Shown: positions 14,719-23,903, counted from the first letter of the stretch. The stretch: DNA of 64,000 nucleotides from Flavobacterium odoriferum (GCF_025499515.1 NZ_JAMKFA010000001.1:495553-559552); one strand, 5' to 3'. Translations and numbers: made by a program. Notes: generated by a model not told the origin, from the letters alone.

Positions 14719-15106
14719 AATAATAAATTTTCAAGTCAAACCTTTCAATTACATCTAAATATTCATTAAAAATTATCATTATTATAATTGAAATTAAAAT
14801 ACTAAATATTAATGAATTAGAAATGATTTTTAATTTTTCTTTTTTTAAAACATTTAGAATAGCTCCCAAACCAAAAGGAATAACTATTGTGATAAATGGA
14901 ATCAGAAAAAAAGGTTCGAAAGCATAAACTTCCTTTGAATTTGCATATGTTAAATTGGTTATGAATAAAAAAAATATTGATGCTAAAATGCTGTAAAATA
15001 TTTTTTTATTAAAATTGATTTCTTTTCTCACTTTGAAAATTTGCAAAATAGATAATCCTATAATTACAAAAAGGACAATAAAATAAAACAATAAAATAAT
15101 CCCCAT
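14717..15106 (-). CDS. Small multi-pass membrane protein, unknown function
   Basis: A 129-residue protein with four hydrophobic segments (IILLFYFIVLFVIIGLSI near the N-terminus, IFYSILASIFFLFITNLTYA, FFLIPFITIVIPFGLGAILN, LIFSILISIIIMIIFNEYL). It has no recognisable family motif and is strikingly rich in Ile and Phe. It lies 10 bases after yicC and 11 bases before the lipoprotein gene, so the two accessory genes are probably read with yicC and gmk. It could be a partner of the lipoprotein; that is inference from adjacency only. Confidence 0.62.
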   Translation of the reverse strand: MGIILLFYFIVLFVIIGLSILQIFKVRKEINFNKKIFYSILASIFFLFITNLTYANSKEVYAFEPFFLIPFITIVIPFGLGAILNVLKKEKLKIISNSLIFSILISIIIMIIFNEYLDVIERFDLKIYY

Positions 15107-15116
15107 CTTAATCCGA

Positions 15117-15977
15117 TTACAAAACGTTTAATACTTGCTCCTTAATCTTCTCTAATTCATCTTTCATCATTACTACCAATTTTTGCATTTCGGTATGGTT
15201 GGATTTGGATCCCATGGTATTGATTTCTCTTCCCATTTCTTGTGTGATGAAACCTAATTTTCTTCCGTTGGCTTCTGTTCCGTTTAAGGTCTCTAAGAAA
15301 TAGTTCAAATGGTTGCCCAAACGCACTTTTTCTTCGGTAATATCGTATTTTTCAAGATAAAAAATCAATTCTTGTTCGAAACGATTTTCATCAACATTTA
15401 CTTTTAATTCGTCTAAAGCTGTTCTTAAACGAGTTTTTACCGTTTCAACGCGTTCAGCATCATAAGAAACCACTTCGTTCATTAAATTATTGATGTTTGA
15501 AATGCGCAATTGGAATTCTTTTTCCAAAGACGCACCTTCATCTTTTCTAAAATTAGCGATGTTTTCTAATGCTTCATCAATCACGGTTTGGATTTGTTTC
15601 CATTCGTTTTCATCGATTTCGTCGCGTTCGGTTTTTAATGCGTCGGGCATACGAACAGCCATTTTCATTAATTCCGTTTCATCTGCAGTTGGAATTACGG
15701 CTTTCATTTGGTTAATGTAGCCTTTTACAATCGGCACATTGATTTTTGAAGTTGTTTCTTCGCCAGTTACTTCTACATAAAGCGAAAAATCAACCTTTCC
15801 GCGTTCTAAACGTTGCGAAATTTGATTGCGTAAACCCAATTCCATTTCACGAAAAACGGATGGCATACGTGTATTTAAGTCTAAACCTTTACTGTTTAGC
15901 GATTTGATTTCTACGGTAATTTTTTTGGTTGGTAATTGCAAAGAAGCTTTCCCAAAACCCGTCATGGATTGTATCAT
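15117..15977 (-). CDS. yicC: YicC family endoribonuclease-like protein
   Basis: A 286-residue protein beginning MIQSMTGFGKASLQL, the invariant YicC N-terminus, and ending with the DUF1732 signature (GFITQEMGREINTMGSKSN, about 245-263, then MKDELEKIKEQVLNVL). YicC of Escherichia coli has been reported as an RNase involved in small-RNA decay. It is widely found next to gmk, as here, though two extra genes intervene. Start choice is fixed by the conserved MTGFG motif. Confidence 0.94.
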   Translation of the reverse strand: MIQSMTGFGKASLQLPTKKITVEIKSLNSKGLDLNTRMPSVFREMELGLRNQISQRLERGKVDFSLYVEVTGEETTSKINVPIVKGYINQMKAVIPTADETELMKMAVRMPDALKTERDEIDENEWKQIQTVIDEALENIANFRKDEGASLEKEFQLRISNINNLMNEVVSYDAERVETVKTRLRTALDELKVNVDENRFEQELIFYLEKYDITEEKVRLGNHLNYFLETLNGTEANGRKLGFITQEMGREINTMGSKSNHTEMQKLVVMMKDELEKIKEQVLNVL

Positions 15978-16015
15978 ATATTTTATAAAAATGTCTTCAA
16001 AGATAAGAAAAGTTC

Positions 16016-16096
16016 TTAGTAATTAGTGAAGAGTGAATAGTGATTAGTCTTTTCAAAAATGCTAGTTACTAATTACTTGTCACTAGTCACTTTTTT
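16016..16096. repeat. Hairpin-forming intergenic repeat, family A (gene-less copy)
   Basis: The left arm is 16016-16049 (TTAGTAATTAGTGAAGAGTG onward) and the right arm 16061-16096 (GCTAGTTACTAATTACTTGT onward). The arms are imperfect inverted copies around a short spacer. The right arm contains the stop codon (16073-16075) and the last codons of the DMT transporter. Same family as 3977-4074. Confidence 0.75.
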
Positions 16097-16966
16097 CTGT
16101 GTTACTAAATAAACACCAACAAATATCAACACCGCCGAAATCAATTTCACCAAACTCAAATCGTCTTTTCCTAAACTTACTGCAAAAATAGTGGCAAAAA
16201 GTGGTTGTAAATAAATAAAAACCGCTACGGTTGTTGGTTTTAGTTCGCGCATGGAAACTAAATTTAGCAAATACGTTAAGAATGTTGAAAACACAACTAC
16301 AAAACCAATTTTCCAGATAATATCCGTTGGTAAATTAGTAAAATCTACTGCTTGAAATTCGTTCCAACCAAAAGGTAATACCATCAAGAAACCAAAAGTA
16401 TAAATCCATTTTACAAAGGTAAATGCGTTGTATTTATCCATTAATTTCTTTACGATGATGAGGTAAAATCCGTATGAAACCGCGTTTACAAAAACCAATA
16501 AATTTCCTAAACTTGCATTGGTCGCATTGATCAAAGATTTTCCGTAAAGAATTAAAGTTATTGTCCCAGCTAATCCTAAAATGATGCCTAATACTTTTCG
16601 GTTTTCCATGCGTTCTTTCATGATGAATGCCGATAAAACAAGCACAATCATAGGTGTTGTAACCATCAAAACGGCTCCCATAATAGGCGAAGTATAACTC
16701 AATCCTTTAAAAAAAGTCAGCATATTGAAAGCAACTCCGAAGAACGCTGCAGCAATAATTCGAGGAAAATCTTCTTTTGCAATTTTTTCTTTGGGTCCAA
16801 AAAATGAAATCAGCCAAAACAAAACTACCGAACCACCAACACGCATCACTATAAATCCGAATGCGTCGACATATTTTGGCATTACGTCTTTGGCAATCGT
16901 GAAAGTTACGCCGTAAATGATGGAAACTAAGGTAGCGGCAAATAACGCCCAACTTCTTTTAGACAC
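16073..16966 (-). CDS. DMT superfamily (EamA) transporter
   Basis: A 297-residue inner-membrane protein with about ten hydrophobic helices arranged as two EamA repeats. The first repeat ends at GLSYTSPIMGAVLMVTTPMI (about 88-107), the second at LKPTTVAVFIYLQPLFATIF (about 243-262); these are the typical repeat ends of drug/metabolite exporters. Substrate unknown. Its start overlaps the end of the ArsC-like gene by 8 bases. Its last residues, VTSDK, are encoded by a family A repeat, suggesting the original C-terminus was replaced or extended. Confidence 0.9.
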   Translation of the reverse strand: MSKRSWALFAATLVSIIYGVTFTIAKDVMPKYVDAFGFIVMRVGGSVVLFWLISFFGPKEKIAKEDFPRIIAAAFFGVAFNMLTFFKGLSYTSPIMGAVLMVTTPMIVLVLSAFIMKERMENRKVLGIILGLAGTITLILYGKSLINATNASLGNLLVFVNAVSYGFYLIIVKKLMDKYNAFTFVKWIYTFGFLMVLPFGWNEFQAVDFTNLPTDIIWKIGFVVVFSTFLTYLLNLVSMRELKPTTVAVFIYLQPLFATIFAVSLGKDDLSLVKLISAVLIFVGVYLVTQKKVTSDK

Positions 16967-17315
16967 TTTGAAGAGCTTTCGTTAATTTAAGGACATTAGG
17001 TTGCGTGTTCCCGATAAAAATCTCATTATTAAAAAGAACAACAGGACGACTCAAAAACGTGTAATGTTCTAAAAGATATTTTTTGTAATCGGCTTCGGTT
17101 AGATTTTTATCTTTTAAACCTAATGATTTATACAATTGTGCTTTTTTACTAAAAAGTGCTTCGTAACTTCCTGAAAGTTGATACATTTCTTCCAAATCGC
17201 TTTCCGAAATTGGATTTTGGCGAATATCTATAAACGTTAATTTATCAGAATTGGGTAACGATTTGATGATTTTTCGGCACGTATCACACGAAGCCAAATA
17301 GTATATTTTGTTCAT
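16959..17315 (-). CDS. ArsC/Spx-like thioredoxin-fold protein
   Basis: A 118-residue protein. The ATG at 17315 gives MNKIYYLASCDTCRKIIKSL, with the redox pair C-x-x-C at residues 10 and 13. An in-frame ATG 27 bases upstream would add a hydrophilic extension not typical of the family. The C-terminal part has LLEHYTFLSRPVVLFNNEIF, where the Arg-Pro matches the catalytic region of ArsC-family proteins. Members include glutaredoxin-linked arsenate reductases and Spx regulators; no ars genes are nearby, so 'arsenate reductase family protein' is as far as the sequence goes. Confidence 0.87.
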   Translation of the reverse strand: MNKIYYLASCDTCRKIIKSLPNSDKLTFIDIRQNPISESDLEEMYQLSGSYEALFSKKAQLYKSLGLKDKNLTEADYKKYLLEHYTFLSRPVVLFNNEIFIGNTQPNVLKLTKALQSV

Positions 17316-17394
17316 TTTGTTGTTTTTCAATTTCTGATGCAAAAATACAGCCTTTTGAATTCTAAAAATCAGTAATTTTATAAAAAATTAAGTA

Positions 17395-17850
17395 ATGGAA
17401 GCAACTTTTAGAATTTGGCAAACCAGCCGAGGTATTTATTTAAAATTTTTAGAGAATTATTCATTAGAGCAACTGAATACAATTCCACAAGGAATGAGCA
17501 ATAATTTGATTTGGAATATGGGTCACGTTGTGGTTTCGCAGCAAAAATTAGTGTACGCCTTATCAGGATTACCAATGCATATTTCGGATTCACTTTTTGA
17601 GAAATACCAGAACGGTTCGCGCCCAGATGGAAAAACTACTCAAGCAGAAGTAGATGAAATCAAGAAATTACTATCCGAAATGGTTGAAAAAACAAAAACT
17701 GATTTTGAAGCAGGAATTTTCAAAGAATTTCATTCGTACCAAACCAAAACGGGATTTCATTTGGGAACATTGAAAGAAGCTGTGGAATTTAACAATTATC
17801 ACGAAGGCATTCATTTGGGAATTATGATGTCGATTAAGAAATATATTTAG
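17395..17850 (+). CDS. DinB superfamily putative metal-dependent protein
   Basis: A 151-residue four-helix-bundle protein of the DinB/YfiT type: FLENYSLEQLNTIPQGMSNN, IWNMGHVVVSQQKLVYALSG (His about 44), and the C-terminal NNYHEGIHLGIMMSIKK with two further His. Three His of this spacing bind a divalent metal in characterised members, which include thiol transferases. It is unrelated to DNA polymerase IV despite the name. It starts 79 bases from the divergent ArsC-like gene and stands alone. Confidence 0.85.
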   Translation: MEATFRIWQTSRGIYLKFLENYSLEQLNTIPQGMSNNLIWNMGHVVVSQQKLVYALSGLPMHISDSLFEKYQNGSRPDGKTTQAEVDEIKKLLSEMVEKTKTDFEAGIFKEFHSYQTKTGFHLGTLKEAVEFNNYHEGIHLGIMMSIKKYI

Positions 17851-17894
17851 CGAATTGTTAACGATTCAAAAAGCAGCATCAAACAACTTTTATT

Positions 17895-17902
17895 TACCTT
17901 TG
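17895..17902 (+). promoter_or_regulatory. -7 promoter box of the metB-like gene
   Basis: TACCTTTG matches the TAnnTTTG consensus and lies 15 bases before the ATG at 17918. No convincing TTG is seen at the -33 distance. Confidence 0.45.
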
Positions 17903-17917
17903 TAAAAATTTTTTAAA

Positions 17918-19060
17918 ATGAAATTCAATACAAAAACGATACATGGTGGACAACATCATGAAAAAGTAACGGGAGCGGTAATGCCTCCTGTGTTTCAAAC
18001 ATCGACTTATGTGCAATCAAGTCCTGGAAAACCAGTAGGTGATTACGAATATAGTAGAGCAGCAAACCCTACAAGAACAGCTTTAGAAGACGCTTTAGCA
18101 AGTATCGAAAACGGAGCAAGAGGTTTGGCTTTTTCATCAGGATTAGCAGCTACAGATTGTTTGTTACGCATGTTCAAAGCAGGTGACGAAATCATTGCTA
18201 TGGACGATTTATACGGTGGAACTTACCGATTATTTACAAGATTATATAAAGATAGCGGTATCAAATTTCATTTTGTGGATATGAATGATTTGGATAAATT
18301 CCAATCGTTAATCAATGAAAATACAAAATTGGTTTGGGTAGAAACACCTACTAATCCATTAATGAAATTAGCGGATATAGCTGCGATTGCTCAGATTACT
18401 AAAAAGCACAATATCTTATTTGCTGTAGACAATACTTTTGCAACGCCATATTTACAAAAACCATTGGATTTAGGTGCTGATATTGTAATGCATTCGGCAA
18501 CTAAATATTTAGGAGGTCACTCTGATGTTATTGCTGGAGCTTTAATTATCAAAGACAAAGCATTAGGCGAAGAATTACATTTCAAACAATTCGCAACTGG
18601 AGCAACTTTAGGGCCAATGGATTCTTTCTTGGTTTTAAGAGGAATTAAAACATTGCATTTACGTGTACAACGTCATTGTGAAAACGGAGAAAAAGTAGCG
18701 GACTATTTAGATAATCATCCTTTAGTAGAGAGAGTGTATTATCCAGGATTGGCTTCTCATCCGTTTCATGAAATTGCTAAAAAGCAAATGAGTGGTTTTG
18801 GAGGAATGGTAACGTTTACTTTTAAATCAGGTAAAAAAGAAGATGCAATTAAATTCTTAGAGAATTTAAAAGTATTCACTTTGGCTGAATCATTAGGAGG
18901 AGTTGAATCTTTAGCAAATCATCCAGCTTTAATGACACATGCTTCTATTCCAGAAGATAAAAGAAAAGAAGTAGGTATTTCAGATGATTTAGTTCGTTTA
19001 AGCGTAGGAATTGAAGATATCGAAGATTTATTAGCCGATTTAGAACAAGCTTTTAAATAA
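17918..19060 (+). CDS. metB: Cystathionine gamma-synthase/lyase family PLP enzyme
   Basis: A 380-residue Cys/Met-metabolism PLP enzyme. Visible are the substrate/cofactor-binding EYSRAANPTRTALEDALA (about 44-61), the SSGLAATDCLLRMF segment, and the cofactor Schiff-base lysine in MHSATKYLGGHSDVIAGALI (about 190-209). The family includes cystathionine gamma-synthase, cystathionine gamma-lyase and methionine gamma-lyase, which cannot be separated with confidence by eye; the beginning TIHGGQHHEKVTGAVMPPVF fits MetB/CGL-type enzymes. It acts in the cytosol in transsulfuration. A strong terminator follows. Confidence 0.88.
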   Translation: MKFNTKTIHGGQHHEKVTGAVMPPVFQTSTYVQSSPGKPVGDYEYSRAANPTRTALEDALASIENGARGLAFSSGLAATDCLLRMFKAGDEIIAMDDLYGGTYRLFTRLYKDSGIKFHFVDMNDLDKFQSLINENTKLVWVETPTNPLMKLADIAAIAQITKKHNILFAVDNTFATPYLQKPLDLGADIVMHSATKYLGGHSDVIAGALIIKDKALGEELHFKQFATGATLGPMDSFLVLRGIKTLHLRVQRHCENGEKVADYLDNHPLVERVYYPGLASHPFHEIAKKQMSGFGGMVTFTFKSGKKEDAIKFLENLKVFTLAESLGGVESLANHPALMTHASIPEDKRKEVGISDDLVRLSVGIEDIEDLLADLEQAFK

Positions 19061-19080
19061 CAGAAACAACTAAAAACAAA

Positions 19081-19112
19081 AAATCCCGATTCAAACGAAT
19101 CGGGATTTTTTT
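19081..19112. terminator. Intrinsic terminator between metB-like gene and 19128 gene
   Basis: AATCCCGATTC pairs with GAATCGGGATT around a 4-base loop, followed by a T tract on the plus strand; an A tract upstream allows weaker function on the minus strand. Confidence 0.9.
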
Positions 19113-19127
19113 ATGTTGTAAAATATA

Positions 19128-19907
19128 TTAATCTAAATAATAAATGTATCCAACGTGAAACCAAACATTCCAGTCATTAGATTTGTTTTCATTCCAAATA
19201 TTAGGGTCTTTATTTAAACCATCAACCCAGTCTGAAAAATAATATTGCCATCTTAACTCTACAAATAAATCAGATAATTCTGTTAATTTATAGCGAGTAC
19301 CCACACTTGATACAACTGACCAAGTACTTCCTCCTTCAGAAGAATAACCGCCATTTAAGTATCTAGGATAAGTTGTTAAAGGGCTTCCTAATGGTCCTAA
19401 TTCTGAATAGGTGTGATTGCTAAAAAATGAATAGTGAGCTCCTAAACCTAAAAATGGAGCCCAAGAACCATTTGTAGCAGTAAATTCGCGAATACTTAAA
19501 GGGAAATATTCTAATTGCATTCCGATGTCTGTTACTTTAGCCTCACCTTTCATTGCTTTTAATTGATTTCCTGCTAAAGATTCTTTGTCTGCCCATTCTC
19601 CAAAGTGCTCAAGTTTAGTACTGTTGTATGATAATTCTGTTCGAACTTTAAAGTGATCATTAAAGTAGGTTTCCGGAGTGTAACAGTTACATTCTGCTCT
19701 ATAAGCAAAATTCATATAGTGAACTAATCCAACTCCAAAACCAGTATTTCCAGCATTAGTTTCAAAATCATGTCTTACTCCAAAGTCAGATTGAAAAGCA
19801 ACTCCTCCAACAAAAGCACCAACTTCATGTGAGAAGCCAAACTGCGCTGTCATAGAGAAATTAACTCCCAAAAACAAAATTAGTAGGTATTTAAATTTTT
19901 TAGTCAT
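19128..19907 (-). CDS. Outer-membrane beta-barrel-like protein (THC0290_0291 family)
   Basis: A 259-residue protein. The start at 19907 gives a signal peptide MTKKFKYLLILFLGVNFSMT followed by AQFGFSHEVGAFVGG; an in-frame ATG 48 bases upstream would add a non-signal extension. The mature part alternates aromatic beta-strands and loops and ends in HVGYIYYLD, consistent with a small outer-membrane beta-barrel. A Cys pair (ECNCYTPE) is present. I recognise it as the THC0290_0291 type found throughout Flavobacteriaceae; function is unknown. Confidence 0.8.
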   Translation of the reverse strand: MTKKFKYLLILFLGVNFSMTAQFGFSHEVGAFVGGVAFQSDFGVRHDFETNAGNTGFGVGLVHYMNFAYRAECNCYTPETYFNDHFKVRTELSYNSTKLEHFGEWADKESLAGNQLKAMKGEAKVTDIGMQLEYFPLSIREFTATNGSWAPFLGLGAHYSFFSNHTYSELGPLGSPLTTYPRYLNGGYSSEGGSTWSVVSSVGTRYKLTELSDLFVELRWQYYFSDWVDGLNKDPNIWNENKSNDWNVWFHVGYIYYLD

Positions 19908-20074
19908 CGCTAAAGATTTTCCATTATCCGACAAATATATAAAAACTAACTTCACTTCAAAAAAAAAACTATCTTTTCTTCTTTAAATAATTGTCAAATA
20001 ATACTTAAGCAGATATATTTAATCACAGAAGTTATAAAATTTTGCTAAAAATATAACAAGTAATATTTAAAATG

Positions 20075-20082
20075 TATATTTG
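20075..20082 (+). promoter_or_regulatory. -7 promoter box upstream of gdhA
   Basis: TATATTTG matches TAnnTTTG and lies in the 256-base intergenic region, 82 bases before the gdhA ATG, which implies a leader of about 70 bases. The -33 box is not clear. Confidence 0.5.
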
Positions 20083-20163
20083 TCAACTTAAAATTACGAA
20101 AACGTTTTATTAAGAATTTAAACAAATTTTAAAAAGAATATATAATTAGTTTTTTAGGAAACA

Positions 20164-21507
20164 ATGGAACAAAAAATCAATGATTTTATGGCGCAAGTTG
20201 CAGCCAAAAATCCAAACGAACCCGAATTTTTACAAGCAGTAAAAGAATTTGCAGAAACAGTTATCCCCTTTATAGCTGACAATAAAAAATATGATGGCAA
20301 AAACTTGTTGTTAAGAATTGCAGAACCAGAAAGAGCTGTGATTTTTAGAGTGCCATGGGTAGATGATAAAGGCGAAATTCAAGTTAACAGAGGTTTTCGT
20401 ATTCAAATGAACTCAGCAATTGGTCCATACAAAGGCGGAATTCGTTTTCACAATACAGTAAATCTATCTGTTTTAAAGTTCTTGGCTTTTGAACAAGTTT
20501 TCAAAAATAGTTTAACGACACTTCCAATGGGTGGTGGAAAAGGAGGTTCTGATTTTGATCCACAAGGAAAATCTGACGGAGAAGTGATGCGTTTTTGTCA
20601 ATCATTTATGACAGAATTATGTCGTCATATTGGTCCAGATTTAGATGTACCTGCCGGAGATATTGGTGTTGGGGCAAGAGAAATTGGTTACATGTTCGGT
20701 CAATATAAAAGAATTAGAAATGAATTTACAGGAGTTTTAACTGGTAAAGGTTTGGCTTACGGAGGTTCTTTAATTCGACCAGAAGCAACAGGTTACGGAG
20801 TAGTTTATTTTACGGAGCAAATGTTAAAAACTAAAGGAGAAAAAATTGCTGGTAAAACAGTGGCTATTTCTGGTTTTGGAAACGTTGCTTGGGGAGTTGC
20901 TTTAAAAGTTAACGAGTTAGGTGGGAAATTAGTTACCATTTCTGGTCCTGATGGTTATATTTATGATGCTGATGGAATTTCTGGCGAAAAAATCGAATTT
21001 ATGTTAGAAATGAGAGCAAGTGGAGACAATAGAGCAGAAGCTTTTGTTGAAAAATTCCCAACAGCAGTATTTCACAAAGGTAAAAGTCCTTGGGAAGCTA
21101 AAGTTGATATAGCAATCCCATGTGCAACTCAAAACGAATTAAACGAAGAAGATGCTAAAAAATTAATTGCAAATGGTGTAATGTGTGTTACTGAAGCAGC
21201 TAATATGCCATGTACACTTGATGCTATTAAACAATTTTTAGACGCTAAAGTATTATTTGCTCCAGGAAAAGCAGCAAATGCTGGTGGAGTAGCAGCTTCT
21301 GGATTAGAAATGACACAAAATTCAATTCGTTTAAATTGGACAAGTGAAGAAGTTGATATGCGTTTAAAAGATATTATGGTTGGAATTCACAGCCAATGTA
21401 AAAAATATGGAACAGATGCTGATGGCTATGTAAATTATGTTAAAGGAGCAAATATTGCTGGTTTCGTAAAAGTTGCAGATGCAATGTTAGCACAAGGCGT
21501 AGTATAA
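20164..21507 (+). CDS. gdhA: NADP-specific glutamate dehydrogenase
   Basis: A 447-residue hexameric-type glutamate dehydrogenase that interconverts 2-oxoglutarate plus ammonia and glutamate. It has the glutamate-binding KGGIRFH segment, the catalytic-lysine loop LPMGGGKGGSDFDP (about 118-131), the DVPAGDIGVGAREIGYMFGQ motif (about 162-181), and the Rossmann segment AISGFGNVAWGVALK (about 237-251). Length is typical of the roughly 450-residue small GDHs of bacteria. Transcribed alone between a promoter at 20075 and a terminator at 21526. Confidence 0.97.
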   Translation: MEQKINDFMAQVAAKNPNEPEFLQAVKEFAETVIPFIADNKKYDGKNLLLRIAEPERAVIFRVPWVDDKGEIQVNRGFRIQMNSAIGPYKGGIRFHNTVNLSVLKFLAFEQVFKNSLTTLPMGGGKGGSDFDPQGKSDGEVMRFCQSFMTELCRHIGPDLDVPAGDIGVGAREIGYMFGQYKRIRNEFTGVLTGKGLAYGGSLIRPEATGYGVVYFTEQMLKTKGEKIAGKTVAISGFGNVAWGVALKVNELGGKLVTISGPDGYIYDADGISGEKIEFMLEMRASGDNRAEAFVEKFPTAVFHKGKSPWEAKVDIAIPCATQNELNEEDAKKLIANGVMCVTEAANMPCTLDAIKQFLDAKVLFAPGKAANAGGVAASGLEMTQNSIRLNWTSEEVDMRLKDIMVGIHSQCKKYGTDADGYVNYVKGANIAGFVKVADAMLAQGVV

Positions 21508-21525
21508 TAATACATAAAATTTTAC

Positions 21526-21559
21526 AAAGCTCTTTCAATCATTTGAAAGAGCTTTTTTT
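21526..21559 (+). terminator. Intrinsic terminator of gdhA
   Basis: AAAGCTCTTTCAA pairs with TTGAAAGAGCTTT across a 4-base loop, followed by a run of seven T. An alternative upstream start for porZ (21543) would lie inside this hairpin, which argues against that start. Confidence 0.9.
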
Positions 21560-21600
21560 GTTTCTCTACATATCAAAACTAAAATTAATTACGTTTATAC

Positions 21601-21608
21601 TATATTTG
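21601..21608 (+). promoter_or_regulatory. -7 promoter box of porZ
   Basis: TATATTTG, 15 bases before the ATG at 21624. Its position supports the 21624 start over the longer reading frame. Confidence 0.5.
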
Positions 21609-21623
21609 TATCAAATATTTCCT

Positions 21624-23903
21624 ATGAAAAAATCGCTTTACATCGCTATTTTATTTTTAACACATTTGTTGTTTTCCCAACAAAGCAACCAAATGTGGAA
21701 AGGGTATTTTTCGTACAATGAAATTGTTGATGTGGAAAACGCCACCGGAAAAGTATTTGCAGCCACACAAAACGGAGTTTTTTCTAAGGCATTAGCTTCA
21801 TCAGATTTAACGATTTTTAATTCTGTTAATGGTTTTAAACCTGAATCTATAACAACAATACATCATTCAGACATTTTTAATAAAACTATTGCGGGAAACT
21901 CGAACGGACTAATTTTAATTGTTAATCCTGATGGTTCAATTGTAACAAAAGTTGATGTTATTGAAGACGTTCCAGTTCCGCCAAACAAAAAGAAAATAAA
22001 TGATTTTTATGAGTATGAAGGAAGGTTATATATTGCAGCAGATTACGGAATTTCTGTGTTGGATTTAGCGACTTCAGAATTTATAATAACATATTTTATT
22101 GGAACTTCTGGCGAAGAAACACAAGTATTGCAAACTACGGTTTTAGGGAATGAAATTTATGCCGTAACAAGAGATTTTGGAATAAGAAAAGGGAATTTAA
22201 ACAATCCTAATCTATTTGATTTTAGCCAATGGCAAACATTTGATGCTGGCTTTTGGGCTGGAATTGTAACAATAGATAATCAATTGGTTGCAATGAATAC
22301 TAATTCAAGAACATATCGTTATAATGGTGTAATTTTTCAAGAAATTTTAAATCATATTCAGCCAGGACTGAAGTTAAAAACAAATGGTACCGAAGTAATT
22401 GTTACTACCCTCAATCATGTTTATGTGTTGAGCGAAACCTTTTCTCAATTAGCACACATTACAAATATTCCTGATTATTCACTAAATTTTACAGCCGCAT
22501 CAGTAGTTGGTGATTATATTTATATCGGAACAGAGAGAGATGGCTTGTTTTCAACGCTTTTATCTAATCCAACAACATTTGAAAACATGTCACCAAATGG
22601 ACCTGTTAGAAATTATATTTTTAGAGTTAAAAAAGCAACCAATTTCTTGTGGGCAGTATACGGAGATTATTCACGTTTATATAACCCTTATCCGCTAGAA
22701 GATTATGGAATAAGTAAATATTCTGAAAACAATGGTTGGGTAACTATTCCAAATGAAGATTTGTTTCAAGCGAAATCAATTTCTGATTTAGTAATTAGTC
22801 CAAATAATCAAAATTTAGTATACGCCACTTCTTATCTTTCGGGAGTGTTAAAAATTAATGGCGATGATATTCAAATTTTCGATAATTCAAACACTGGACC
22901 AAATGGATTAGAGTCAATAAGTGTATCTTCTGTTGATGTTAGAGTCAATAGTCCTGCTTTTGATAAAGATGGAAATTTATGGGTAACTAATGTAGTTACA
23001 TCAGGAACAATCAAAGCAATTAAGACGCTCAGAACAGATGGACAATGGCAATCCTACAGTGTGCAAGATGTAACTAACGATGCTTTTGGTAGATATGGTC
23101 CCATGGCAATTGATAGAAACAAAACAAAATGGATTCCTACACTTAATGATGGTTTATTGGCTTTTAATGAAAATTATAGCAATAAGTTTATAGTTTTAAA
23201 TACAGAAGTTGGTAATCTACCTAATAATGATGTAAGATGTGTTACAATCGATAACAGAAATCAGTTATGGATAGGAACTTTTGCAGGACTCAGGGTGCTA
23301 TCCGTTGATCAATTTATTTCCGAAACAGAATTAACATCTAATTCAATCATTATTCAGGAAGGAGATTTAGCACAAGAATTATTTTATCAACAAACTATTT
23401 TAGACATTGCTGTTGATGGTGCTAATAGAAAATGGGTTTCCATTGCAGATGGAGGTGTATTTTTGGTTTCTCCAAACGGACAACAAACAATCTATCAATT
23501 TACCAAGAGCAATTCCCCATTACCAAGCGATAATATTAATGATATAGAAATTGATGGTGTATCTGGTGAAGTCTTTTTTGCAACAGATAAAGGAATGGTG
23601 TCGTTTTTAGGAACGTCTACTAAACCAAGTGATGATTTAGGAAATGTATATGTTTATCCAAATCCAGTCCGTCCAGAATTTTTAGGAACAGTTAAAATTA
23701 GTGGATTAACAGACAAGGCGAATGTAAAAATCACTGATATCGAAGGAAATTTAGTTCACGAAACCACTACTTCTGGCGGAACCATTGAATGGGATACTAC
23801 TGCGTTTGGCAAATACAAAGTAGCTTCTGGTGTGTATATGATTTTTGTGGCTTCTGAAGACGGAACTGATACTACGGTTAAAAAAGTGATGATTATTCGA
23901 TAA
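21624..23903 (+). CDS. porZ: Type IX secretion system protein PorZ
   Basis: A 759-residue protein with a signal peptide MKKSLYIAILFLTHLLFSQQ. A PorZ-type N-terminal beta-propeller follows (MWKGYFSYNEIVDVENATGK; later propeller blades such as NDVRCVTIDNRNQLWIGTFA and DIAVDGANRKWVSIADGG). It ends with a type IX sorting domain (VYVYPNPVRP near 675 and VKKVMIIR at the C-terminus). PorZ is a surface part of the attachment complex with PorU that recognises the sorting domains of cargo and delivers anionic LPS in Porphyromonas. Its stop overlaps the recO ATG by one base; the porZ-recO pairing is typical of the phylum. Confident call. Confidence 0.93.
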   Translation: MKKSLYIAILFLTHLLFSQQSNQMWKGYFSYNEIVDVENATGKVFAATQNGVFSKALASSDLTIFNSVNGFKPESITTIHHSDIFNKTIAGNSNGLILIVNPDGSIVTKVDVIEDVPVPPNKKKINDFYEYEGRLYIAADYGISVLDLATSEFIITYFIGTSGEETQVLQTTVLGNEIYAVTRDFGIRKGNLNNPNLFDFSQWQTFDAGFWAGIVTIDNQLVAMNTNSRTYRYNGVIFQEILNHIQPGLKLKTNGTEVIVTTLNHVYVLSETFSQLAHITNIPDYSLNFTAASVVGDYIYIGTERDGLFSTLLSNPTTFENMSPNGPVRNYIFRVKKATNFLWAVYGDYSRLYNPYPLEDYGISKYSENNGWVTIPNEDLFQAKSISDLVISPNNQNLVYATSYLSGVLKINGDDIQIFDNSNTGPNGLESISVSSVDVRVNSPAFDKDGNLWVTNVVTSGTIKAIKTLRTDGQWQSYSVQDVTNDAFGRYGPMAIDRNKTKWIPTLNDGLLAFNENYSNKFIVLNTEVGNLPNNDVRCVTIDNRNQLWIGTFAGLRVLSVDQFISETELTSNSIIIQEGDLAQELFYQQTILDIAVDGANRKWVSIADGGVFLVSPNGQQTIYQFTKSNSPLPSDNINDIEIDGVSGEVFFATDKGMVSFLGTSTKPSDDLGNVYVYPNPVRPEFLGTVKISGLTDKANVKITDIEGNLVHETTTSGGTIEWDTTAFGKYKVASGVYMIFVASEDGTDTTVKKVMIIR

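Noticed and set aside
21543..21623. Longer porZ start
   Set aside because: It lies inside the gdhA terminator and upstream of the TATATTTG promoter box; ATG 21624 begins the signal peptide.
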